The translations under genes and the position numbers were made by a program. Shown one piece after another: positions 1 to 10,764 of a DNA stretch of 64,000 nucleotides (the first letter of the stretch is position 1; each line of letters begins with the position of its first letter). Source of the stretch: Melampsora larici-populina 98AG31 (lineage: Eukaryota > Basidiomycota > Pucciniomycetes > Pucciniales > Melampsoraceae); assembly GCF_000204055.1 (NCBI RefSeq), contig NW_006768765.1, forward strand, positions 3,949,206 through 4,013,205, written 5' to 3'. Below the pieces are notes generated by a model. The model saw only the letters and a program-made list of their open reading frames with translations, was not told the DNA's origin and did no database searches.

Positions 1-136
1 GAAATCGTTCCAAATTCTCATTTCCCATTTCCAACCTAAACAAAACCTATCCACAAATTTTGATCTCCAAAACCAAATACAAAACCCCCCCAAAAAAACA
101 TATACAATCATGGAAAAAGAAAAATAAAGGATTGTA

Positions 137-3100
137 TTACAAATCATCAAGTTGATCATCATCAGATCTCAAAAAATAATTAAAAAACATAGATTCATGA
201 CTCAAAAACTTTTCAATAATCAAATAAACATGTATAATCAATGAAGGAAATCGTTTTGTAAAATAATTCAAAAAACCTTCTGGTAAGTTACCTAATGTAC
301 GTTTTAAGTTTTCTGGTAAATCTTGAAAATGATGTTTCTATTATATTCATTTCATAACGATGAAATCCAAAAAAAAAGAAGAAAAAAAAGGTCAATGTCA
401 CATCAGTTTTTTCTTTTCTTTTTTTTTGGAGTTTGAAGAAAAAGTAATAGATTTTTTTTTTCGAAAAAAAACAAACTTTATTTCTTAAAACCCTTAACAA
501 ATCTCTAATCGAACCAAAATCATATCTTCTATACTTTCCCAAATTCTCAACCAAGATCTTATCTACTCTCTTATCCCAATCTAATCCGATTTGACGTGAC
601 AAAGTAGAAGGTAAATATTCATAAAAGATTTCAAGGTTTTCTAATCGATTTAAGATTTCAATCGTACTAGGTTCTTGACTTTCTCGATCTAAGATCTCAA
701 ACCGATCACTCGATTCACATAAAAACATTAATCTTTTATTCGGATTCCAAAAATATGGGTTCTGTAAAACTTGTTCTGCTGTAGGTCTATAGCAGCCAAA
801 AAAAAAACCCAAAATTAAATCTTGAATTCGTTTTTTTTTTCCATACAATCTTTTCGAATCAAAACAAGACACTTACCTTTCTTTTGGATTAGATCTCAAC
901 ATAGATTTAATTAAATACTGAGCTTCAAATGCTTCTTCATCAAACCCATCCAACTGTTCTAAGGTCATATCACCCTTCAAGATATTCACTTCTCTTTCAT
1001 ACCTACTTCCAAACGGATGTTCACCTCTAGTAAGTACATAATAAAAAATACAACCTAATGAAAAGATATCAATCGATCTAGTCAATCGATTCCCATTCGA
1101 ACTCGTTCCATTCTCATTAGTTTCAATCGATCCATTCGACGTAGAATTAATCGTGGATGAAGTTATAGATGAATTGGGGGTCAAGTTGCTTTGTTCATTT
1201 AGATTCACTTGTCCTTTTAAGATTTCAGGTGCTCTATAACCAAATGATCCAGCTCCATGATTAGCAGTTTGAGCAAAACTACTTTCATCTATATCCAACT
1301 TTTTACAAAGTCCGAAATCCGAAATCAACATTCTAACGGTTCTTCTTTGATTCAAATTTTTGCAAGATGGTGCTTTAATCGATTTCTTTTCATTTGATCT
1401 TTTATTCGAAATCACTGGTCCTTTTGTAAAACTAATTAAAATGTTTTGAGGTTTGATATCTCGATGTACAATCTTAAGTGAATGTAAATACCTTAAACCA
1501 GAGGTGATTTGTTTTAATGCTTTCTTCGGATTAAAATGTTCTAAGATCTCTTCATATTCATTAAAGTTTTTCTTTTCAATCAAATCAAATAACGATCCAT
1601 TACATAATTCAAGTGCGATATATAAAAAATTCTCTAATGATTCTTTTACAAAATATCGTATCACATTCGGATGATCATCTGATTCTTGTAAAAGGGTGAC
1701 TTCATGAGTGGCTAAGGTGACAAAATCTTTTAATAATCTTTTGATCGCTACTTGTCGTCCTTGAAATGTTCCTTTGAGTACTACTGTTCCATGTGAGCCG
1801 TATCCTAAAGATCGAATCGTAACACAATGCGTCAGTTACAGGTATAAAATGCAAATCATAAGAACAAACCAACCTAGAGTCTCGTCAGTGATCATCAAGG
1901 ATCCAATCTTATGTGGTTGAAAGCCTCCGGAATCAACTGGTGATAGTAAGGAACCGAAAGAAGTAGTAGTAGCAGAGATGTCTAGCTCAGGTGGTCTGTG
2001 ATCAGGAATCTTGGTGGGAGTGATTTGCTGGGTAAGGTCAGACAGGCTGGGTTGTTTGAGTGAAGAAGTAGAATTGAGATGTGATTTCTTTTTCCTCAAG
2101 TTTAGTTTTGGTTTTGATGGTGTTGCCTGCTCGTTTTCAACTTCTGCAAAGCGCAAGGTGGGCTGAGATGGGCTAGCAGTAGCAATGGTCGTCATTGAAG
2201 GATGTGATTTTAATGACCGAGTGGTATCAATGATAGAAACAGGGAAATCGACTTGAGCTTTACAGGCTTCTGCTTCAGCTTTGGCAGCAGCAGCAGCGGC
2301 CGCCGCTGCTTTTTGACCAGGTCGTTTGCCTCTTCTCCGTTTAGGCTTTGGCTTCGGTTTAGGTGTTTCAAGCGTCCCGCTTTCTGCTTGTTCACCATCA
2401 TCATTATCGATTTCATCTGTGGTTTCATCGGCTTGATCCGAGGTGGAAGGGGCTGTCAGACCAGAAGGTTTAGGTTGAAAGTCGACGATATTAACTTTTG
2501 AATTTACACCACAGACTCCATCTCTTGTACCTGTATTCGAAACTGCAGTTCCCTCCACCAAATCATCTGTAAGACTATCCGAGTTTGATTCCTGATCGTG
2601 AAAGGCTTTTGGTGACACAATCGCCGATTGAGAAACATCTTCACTTTGTCTACCACCCAGCCAATATTCAAAAAGATTAACAGGCTTGTTACGTGCAATT
2701 GATTCAGGTAAGCTACTCGACGTCCGCCGCGCCAGATTATCCCAGCGGTAAGAGTGGGAACTTCGGGTCTTTTTGGAGGCTAACCATACCAGAACAAAGG
2801 TGAAGAATAGGATTGCCAAGGTCGGGTTCATGCTCAAAGTAACATCGTCAGGTTGCTCATTGGAATCACGGGAGCCATTTGATTGGATGAGTTGATTTTT
2901 GAAGCTTCGTACGATTAGTGAAGAGATCTGAGCAGCACGTTGCTGAATCACTGGTTTAGGAGACTTTGAACTAGAGGGTGAGTTTGAAGGGGTTGGTGAT
3001 AAGATGCTAGATAGACTGAATTTCTTCGCTAGACTTGGGCGTGTTTCCTGAGAAGGGATTAACGGAGGTTGTGGGGCAGGATCCAAGGCTAAGGGTGGAT

Positions 3101-4684
3101 TGTCTCTCCAACGGCCTCGACCATCAAGAAGACCATGTTTCGCACTTGAGCCAGCTTCCAAGAGAAGACTACGATCATAAATTGATCCAATTGTATGCGT
3201 TGCTAGTCCAGCATCAAGAAGAGTATGAGTACCAATGACATTATTGTTACCAAGAGCTTGTTGAGCGGATGGAGCAAAAGAGACCAGAGGATAGTTGTCT
3301 TGAGACATGATATAGAAAGATTCATCAAAGTTTCCTAGAAAAGCTTTCTTAGAATGAACGGTGGGATCAGATTCGGGTCTTGAGGTTGAAGAATGAGGGT
3401 ATTCAGATTGTGAAGCTTTTGTCGGGTTATATTGTTCATACATAGATGAAAACGTTTGTGAGGATAATCCACCTTGAGATGGCATTAGCCTGGGTTGAAC
3501 AAACATGACAGGTTGTTGAGCTGAGGGTGTTTTGTCTTCGGATGAGTGGGTATTTTCCCAAGACGGACGAGATGGATCGGGTCTGTGATCAAGGTCCTTG
3601 CTGAGATCTTGAGTCTTTTTGGGAAACGCCACATCAAAGATATTGGTAACAGGGAAATCAAATGAGTTTTGCCACTTGATCTTGCCATCCTGATGTTGGA
3701 GTGGATCACCTGGATTGTTAGTTGAAAGTCGATCGAATTGAAAGCAGATCAGATTTCCATCATGCATAGGTTCAAGATATGATTCATCTGGGGTTCTTGT
3801 CCATTGTGATTGTAAACTGTTTCCTAGATTAGAGGGTGAGTAGGTCGAGTATCGTAGTGTTTGGATGAGTGTATCGGGTTTAGAATAAATTGATATTTGA
3901 TAGTCTGGATCACATGATAAGAGCATCGGATTGTTAATTTCAAGTAGAACATTATGAAAAAGAATGTAAGTGAAAACATACCTGTTCGACCGATATAAAG
4001 CAAATCTCTTGGTCGTTGATCAATATCATCATCACTCTGAGACTCTTCAGTTTCAAATCTGGATGATGAGCCTTGACCATCATCTTCCATTCTACAAGTT
4101 TGACGATTTAAAAGACTATCAAACCTTTCACAAGTTTGACGACCTTTTCCTTTATGTGGTTTACGATTGATATCAGCCTTTAAGACACCAACGACTTGTC
4201 CGTTTTTAAGATCGATTCCAATCAGATTAGTATCTTTCTTTCCCACAAACATTTTTGAAGAATCTGAAGGAAATGTAAAAGGTGATAGATTAACAAGTTG
4301 TGAAACTGAAAGTGGTAATTTTTCAAGTTTAGATGAATTTGAAGAACGACTGAGTACATAAAGGTCACCATCATTATGAGGTTCGATTGCATAGATTTCC
4401 GAATGATCTTGTGAGTTAGATTGATCGATATGATGATTAGATTGAACTGAAGCTAAATCGATTAGCCCTTCAGTTTTTTGAGAAGGATCATTGAGAGTCC
4501 AATTCCATTTTCCAGTATTACGATCTAATCCATGTAATTTACCATCTAGAGTGGTTACTAGAACTAGATTTGATAATTCAAAAGGTTGATGATTTGATTG
4601 ATAATTTGAATGAAGTTGATCTAATGAGTTGATGGATGATGATGATGATGATGATGATGGATTTGAATCGATAGGTGAGTTCAT
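137..4684 (-). CDS. IRE1: IRE1 unfolded-protein-response kinase/endoribonuclease
   Basis: ER-membrane sensor that splices HAC1/XBP1-type mRNA during the unfolded protein response. My model joins 4684..3982, 3904..1874, 1804..877, 786..477 and 337..137, giving about 1390 residues with all phases closing. The luminal part shows a PQQ-like start (TTLDGKLHGLDRNTGKW) and LYIGRTDY across the first intron. A transmembrane segment lies near residues 593-612 and a poly-Ala linker near 770. The kinase (about 905-1220) has the VAIK lysine, HRDIKPQN, SDFG and a Ser/Thr/Asn-rich insert of about 40 residues after APEIL. The C-terminal KEN RNase includes LRNK-KHHFQDLPE. No signal peptide is visible at the ATG used, and an in-frame TAA lies just upstream, so a small 5' exon is probably missing. 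Identification is firm; the exact N-terminus is not. Confidence 0.95.
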
Positions 4685-5685
4685 CAGGTTTTAGTATTTT
4701 GAGTGTTGTCTTTGGATGGCCTTTTCCTTTTTTGTGTTTTCCAATCAAGGTAAATGTTGAAAGTTTGCAGAATGTATGCAGGGTCTTACTCCTTTCTGAC
4801 AATAGTAGTTTTGATGATGCTGTGTAAAGTTGAGAATCGAGTTTACAGAATTGATGTTTTGTTGATAAACTTTTGCAAGAAGATGAAGCTTTTCAAGTGA
4901 AACTTTTCTCTTTACAACTGCAAGAAATGCTTGAATCGAAATTGAAATTGAAATTCAATTTGTATACAATTTGATTTTGACTGATGAACCTTTTAAAATT
5001 CTCAATACAAATTTGTTTTAAGTTTCTTTCCCATTCTAAAACTTTCCTTCACTCAACTACAAAAAAACTCAAACAAGAAATTACATCATTGCCTTGTCGG
5101 TTGTTAACAAGTCTGTTTGTCCTACAACAACACCAAGATCGTTTCATAAATACTTTAACATCATACATATGGAAACATTTGACCCAACCAACTCACTTGA
5201 AAATAGCCACACACACACACTGGTGCCACTGGTCGTGACTGGTGATGTTGTAACGATATTTATCAAGTAACTCTAAAACAACTTCAATGCCTTTAAAGAA
5301 TCAAAGCAGGTCTTTTATACATGCTTCCCTGCGAACCAGAACTTCAGAAGAAATTCTTACATGGATGATCGGTCTGAAGTTTCTTTGTGCTAGATTTCTA
5401 AAACTCTACCATGTATTACCCATATCACAAGTTGCAATATTCTAAAACATTTACTCAACCAGATCACTGATCAGTCTGAGCTTACCAGAACTGTTTCACA
5501 CCTATATGTACTGATGAAATAAAAAAGATCAGATTAGACTCCATGAATGAAAGCGAACGACTGGTAGATCTTATCAGTCCTCTTTTGAAATTGTGGTCCC
5601 AAGTGTAGCCTGTTAAATTTGACCCACACTTCTCAGGTCCCCAAGAAACAGATATCCTTTGATTGACTCATATATCATATCTAAT
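4685..5685. promoter_or_regulatory. Divergent intergenic region, IRE1 / DUF3605 gene
   Basis: About 1 kb separating two divergently transcribed genes, so it must hold both promoters and possibly the missing 5' exon of IRE1. It contains a short (CA)n tract near 5212-5222 and a (CATCAT)n run just inside the IRE1 start. I see no convincing gene on either strand. Confidence 0.5.
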
Positions 5686-6924
5686 ATGAACCATCTAATC
5701 CTTCATTCATTATTCCATTTTCTTTTACAAATCTTCATTGTTCAATGTCGTCCAGTCTTAGAATCAAGTCTTTCTTCAAGTACTAGAGTACCTAAAGTAG
5801 CACATTTGGAAGCCACTGGTCCAGAGAACTGGTATCCAGAGACTGTTGAGCGAGTCGTACAAGGGTGTGTTAAAGACTTTGTCAGTTCGGAGCTTGTATG
5901 TTGTATCTTGACTAACGTATCAACTATGGTTTAGACGAGGTTCGAATATTCCTCGAACAGAGGAAATGCAAGTGAGCTTTTGATTTTCTCAGAATGTGTT
6001 TTACAATATACTCTATCATCAAAATCTCTATCATGCACGAAACAACATCAGATTCATCATACATCCATTTCTTTTGAGAAAAACAAAAAACAAAAAACTG
6101 ATTTTAAGAAATTTATCTTAGGAACGTTATACCCAATACTTTTCAAATGTACAAAAAAATCATAAAACACCTGAAGAAAACATTTATAAACAAATGGAAT
6201 GGAACCCTAAACTTCGAAACCAAGAAAACCTACCAAGTTTTCTAAATCCTCAATGTCATCAAAGATCAGATCTAGTGAAGATTTTAAAGAATGGTAAGTT
6301 TTAACCAAAGAAATCATGAATAAAGTTTATTCAAATTCACATTATAACTCAACTTCAGCTCTTCTTATGAACCATTGATTTTGATCTATACAGATTTCCC
6401 ATGGGATTTACCAAAGGAAGTTGAACATTTTGTAGTTTGGATGCGAATTCCATTAGTCAACAAATCATCATTCCAAAAGCACGGTAAAGAAAGATTTCCA
6501 TCGATAAAATACTTTAACCAAGACCGAATCAAAGGATTACTAGAATACATAGACAATCATCCATTCTTTGGTTACAGTGGGATCCATGATGAGAATCTAA
6601 TCAAACCTTTAAATCCTGCAAAAGAATTACATCCGAATGGAAATCCTTATAAGACTTTTAATAATCAATTCATCACTCAGACTGAGGGATGGCAAGCTAT
6701 TCAATGGGCTGGTAGACATGTTAATGCTTATCTTCAAAAAACTTTTCCTCAAAATCAATATGAGTTTGTTTGGAATAGAAGCACTAAAAAAGTTAGGTAA
6801 GCTCTCAAACTCTTTCTTTTATATGTTTCATTGATTTTTTTTGGGTGGTAGTCTTTACTGATCAATGAGGTTTACATACTTTTCTTTTTCAAGATCTTTT
6901 GTGGATCCAGAGCACATTCAGTAA
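5686..6924 (+). CDS. DUF3605 / N-acetylglucosamine-induced protein 1-like
   Basis: Model: join(5686..5895, 5935..5971, 6177..6293, 6394..6796, 6894..6924), 265 residues, all phases consistent. The joined protein carries the DUF3605 pattern: VKILKNDFPWDLPKEVEHFVVW (compare KNDWPY...VHLVVW in the family), then FFGYSGIHDENL, WQAIQWAGRHVNAY and EFVWNRSTKKVRSFVDPEH near the end. Family members are small fungal proteins induced by N-acetylglucosamine; the biochemical role is unknown. The N-terminus is a hydrophobic stretch (MNHLILHSLFHFLLQIFIV), which looks like a signal or anchor sequence and is unusual for the family. The first intron would be only 39 nt, although it has GTATGT, CTAAC and TAG signals. 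The gene is divergent from IRE1. Confidence 0.78.
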
Positions 6925-7940
6925 GTCTTTCATCATCCTTTATTGCTTTCTGAAAGGTTGTGAAGAAGAGGCATAGTATTAATAATACCTGATCCATGCA
7001 ATCTCTCTCTCTGTATCCATAGTGTTCTGGTCAAGTCCAAAAACATAGATTGACCAAAAATCTTACATGATACATAAATATAGATTTTGTTGTTTGTTTA
7101 CTAATTTATTCTGGAATAATATTAGGATTCATCATCTATATCTAGATGTTGCAAGTCAACTCTTAAAGGGCACTCACCTTTACTAGCTTATGAAGCTAGT
7201 ATCTATCCAACACCTACTCCTAGTACTGATCACAATCAAAAAATCAGACATTGAAAGTACATACATTCTTATGGCTATATAGATATGATGATCAGCTTTT
7301 ACAATACTCCTCATGAATTCCTAGACAAAAATACATCTTTGAAGTTGAATGCCATTTTGCCCTCAAGGTCCAAAAGATTGGTAACAGTGGCAATATAGGG
7401 ATTTCATCAAAGTTCAGAAATGCAAAATATATTTGTAACTTGTATGCCAACTCTTAAAGGGCACTTACCATTACTAACTTGTGAAGCTAGTATCTAACAC
7501 CTACTCCTAGTAGTATGTAGTACTGATCACAGTGACACTCAAAAAATCAGACACTGAAAGTACATACATTATTATGGCTAATAGCTATATGTATATATGA
7601 TGATCAGCTTGTACAATTTGTCCTACACAAAGCTAATTGATTTTGGAACTTTTCCACAAACCTTTCCAGACCAGTTTGCATAACAAAAAATTGACTATGT
7701 TCCAGACTCTTTTACCCCTAGACAAAAATTCAAAATATGTCTTTAAATGCCATTTTGCCTTTAAAGTCCAGAAGACTGGTAACAGTGGGAATAAGGGATT
7801 TGATCAAAGTTCAGAAACGTAGGAGATATTCTGGATATCTGGCTTTTTGGAAAACCTTTTGGAAATGTAATTTTCCCAAAAAAAACAATCCACACCCTAC
7901 AAGCAAGAAGACTTTCTACAGTTACGCAATAATTACGGTA
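6925..7940. repeat. Intergenic region with imperfect ~300-400 bp tandem duplication
   Basis: No gene is recognised. A segment beginning CAACTCTTAAAGGGCACT at 7157 recurs from 7448, including GAAGCTAGTATCTA, CACCTACTCCTAGTA, CTGAAAGTACATACATT and GATGATCAGCTT. The CCATTTTGCC...GGTAACAGTGG block recurs at about 7350 and 7750. The copies differ by substitutions and an insertion of about 100 bp, so the duplication is old. Confidence 0.7.
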
Positions 7941-7970
7941 CTCAAAGTTGTGTATAGTGTGTATAGTTTT

Positions 7971-8051
7971 CTGTGTATAGTTTTTTTTGGCAGGGAAAAA
8001 GAAGCCAAAAGTATATTTTCATTTTTTCCCTGCCAAAAAAAAGTATACACA
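7971..8051. repeat. Hairpin inside left Harbinger end
   Basis: TGTGTATAGTTTTTTTTGGCAGGG is followed after a loop of about 30 bp by CCCTGCCAAAAAAAAGTATACACA, near-perfect inverted arms of about 24 bp. It lies between the outer and inner inverted blocks of the left end and is absent from the right end, so it is either a small nested foldback insertion or a left-specific palindrome. Confidence 0.65.
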
Positions 8052-8377
8052 ACAAAGTATACACAAATACAGTACTCAAAGCAAGTATGTGGCTGTACAT
8101 ACTTTTTCCCACATACTTTTTGAGTTTTTTTTTTGGGCGGGGAAAAAAAAGTATGTTCGGGTCCAGAACTATGTCGCTTTGAGGACCCCAACATACTTGT
8201 CTTCTTCATTCCTTGGTGTTAATCATGCCTCGAACTGGCCAAAGGCACAATATATCTGCGGAGCTTGGTTGAGCCTCTGCACAGGTCATATCTGTCCTCC
8301 AATCCACTTCACAACCCCCCTCTTGCTTTGCTCTATATGCCTGCCTTCACCTTGAATTGATATTGACTACCGCTTTG

Positions 8378-9847
8378 ATGTTGATGGACAACTCTGAAGA
8401 AGTCTTTCTCTTCTCTGCTCTCTCCCTCATTCAAGCGTTCAACACTTTCCTCAAATCCAGCTATGACCTTCAAGCTTTCACTATGTCTCAGCAAGCAATT
8501 CATGAACACACTTTCAAGATCGCTTTAGCAATTGGTCAAGCTTTTGAAGATCTTACTCACATCTGATATGTTGCACCCCAAATTCATCGACGGCTTACGA
8601 CCTTTCAAAACCTAAAGCTTGATGCAGTTTTCAATGGAACTGAACGAAACTTTCTCCGACATGTAAGTTCCTTTTTTTCCATTTGCCAATCACGTTCAGC
8701 AATTGATGTTACTGTTTTTGTGCATGAAACTAACCCAGGCACGGATGTCAGAAGAAAACTTCTACCAATTAGCAAGTCTCATCCGTGATGATCTCGTATT
8801 CCACAACAACGCCTCTAACCCTCAAGCACCTGTTGAATGGCAGTTGATGGTCACTTTGTATAGGCTCGGACATAGCGGGAGCGGTGGTAGTGCTTATATG
8901 ATAGGGCGGGCTTTTGGTATTAGTGGTACGTTACAAATACCAAATTCCATGTGACCATACTGACACTTAGTCTTTTTAGAAGGCTCAGTTCACAATTTTA
9001 CACATTGATGTTTCGAGGCCATTTTAAAACTAGAGTACAAATACGTCTACTGGCCGCCTCAAGACAAAAGAAATGAAATCAAGCGGAATTTTGGGCGGAA
9101 GTCTTTTTTTAAAGACTGCGTAGGGTGTATCGATGGTACTTTAATACCTCTTTCTTTTGCACCAGTCAAAAATCCCGAGTATTTCTGGACTAGTAAGCAT
9201 ATCTACGCACTCAACACTCTGTTGATCAGTGATCATCGAGGTCGAATCATCTACGCCAAACACAGGTGGTGTGGTAGTGCACACGACCAACGAGTGTATA
9301 ATTCAACTCATGTAAGTTGATTTTTTTTTGATCATGATGAATGTTGCTGTTGACCAGTTGTGTTTAGCTTGCACAAAATTTAGATCAGTATTTTAGCGAG
9401 AACAAATATCTCTTGGCCAACTCTGGTTATTCATGTTCAAAGAATATCATTCCTACCTTCAAGAGCCCTCGATTGCAAAAGTTGGATCCTTTGAAAAGGG
9501 ATTTCAACCGGGCTCTAAGTGAACAAAGGGTCGTTAGTGAACACGGTAATGGCCAACTTAAGCTGCGATTCCAATATTTGCAAGACTTGCGGATCCTCAT
9601 TAAGGATGTCCATTCAGCAACACATGCAACCAACTGGCTGCGCGTGTGTTGCATACTACACAATTTTTCAATTAAGTTTAATGATGTTTGGACCCCAGAA
9701 CATCCGGTAAATCTTGAAGTCCCTAATGGTAATGGTGACACTGATGGTGACCATTTGCCTTTGGGATTGGGACAAAATACTGCTTACGTCAGGCAAAACA
9801 CTCTCCTAGAAGATTTTAGAATTTATTGTCAAAGTCAACATTATTGA
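8378..9847 (+). pseudogene. HARBI1-like DDE_Tnp_4 transposase, two in-frame TGA
   Basis: Model join(8378..8662, 8739..8925, 8980..9311, 9368..9847). The joined frame reads like a PIF/Harbinger transposase: FYQLASLIRDD, RLGHSGSGGSAYMIGRAFGIS, YVYWPPQD, CVGCIDGTLIPLSF (first D), SAHDQRVYNSTH (second D), and ERVVSEHGNGQLKLRF (probable E), then WLRVCCILHNF. Two TGA codons interrupt it: 8564-8566 (just before YVAPQIHRRLTTFQ) and 9006-9008 (just before CFEAILKLE). In related elements an Arg stands near the second site, so CGA-to-TGA is the simplest explanation. Without the two stops the frame is uninterrupted to the natural end. Confidence 0.8.
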
Positions 9848-10485
9848 ACCAAAGGGTTTTAGAATAATTCAAATACATCAAAATTAGTGATCCTGTTTCA
9901 AGATAATCTTCAAGTTTCAATATTTGAGTGACTTGTTTTTAACTTTGATCAATTTAAACACTCAAAAAGATTTAATGAATTCAAAAGTTTTTGGAGCAGT
10001 TGTTATTTGCACTTAAACTGGTTGTACGTTACAAGATATCTTATGTTACAAATGAATCATTTGATCTTGTGAATCCAATGAGAAATTTTTAAATTTTACA
10101 CTTTTTTTAAAACATCAAGTGTGTCAAAAATCACTGTCCGAGTCAGGACAATGAGAGAACTGGTCTCAATTTTGGGTAACAAAAAATCAATCTTTATTTC
10201 AAATATAATCAGGAGATAACCCTTTTCAAATACCATGTTCTTTTGAACTATTTTAATAACACATCATTTTAATTTTTTTTTTTGAGAGGACCAGAAACTT
10301 TTTTTAGGATTTTTTGAAGACAACTTTTAATAAGAACCAATAGGAATATAACTGAGGTGGCCAGATTGTAAGTGAACACTAATCATTTCTTTGAAGACAG
10401 AGACAAGAACTTTTTTTTAGTATTTTTGGAATACTTGACTATTTGAAGATAAAGAAATTTCAATAAATCTTAAGATTTCAAACTA
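9848..10485. other. Non-coding spacer inside Harbinger element
   Basis: AT-rich sequence between the convergent 3' ends of the transposase and accessory gene, left of the foldback MITE. No reading frame of substance and no RNA gene is seen. Confidence 0.5.
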
Positions 10486-10697
10486 CAGCCATTCCGATAT
10501 TTCTTGTCGCTCACATTTTTGAAAAGAAAAAGTTTATGAGCTCGAAACTTAAGTTTTAACTGGTTAAAACCTGAAAATTGGCTGTATTTCCTTGAATTAC
10601 AGCCAATTTCAAAGTTTTATCGAGTAAAAACTTAGGTTTCACCAAGTTTCACTTTTTCTGTTTCAAAACGGAGCAACAAGAAATATTGGAATGGCTG
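10486..10697. mobile_element. Foldback MITE, TA-flanked, nested in Harbinger
   Basis: The 212-bp segment is close to a full-length palindrome. It starts CAGCCATTCCGATATTTCTTG and ends CAAGAAATATTGGAATGGCTG, and the inner halves also pair (AAACTTAAGTTTTAACT with GTAAAAACTTAGGTTT; TTGGCTGTATTTC with AATTACAGCCAA). TA occurs at both sides (10484-10485, 10698-10699), as expected for a Tc1/mariner-derived miniature element. Confidence 0.75.
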
Positions 10698-10764
10698 TAA
10701 CCAAAGAAATAAAAAAAAGAAAATGTAAGCTTAATAAATATAAAACCAAATTAATCACCGAGGC

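Noticed and set aside
4984..5238. Open frame starting MNLLKFSIQICFKF, signal-peptide-like
   Set aside because: Lies in the IRE1 promoter region, biased only by AT content, no splice partners or family pattern.
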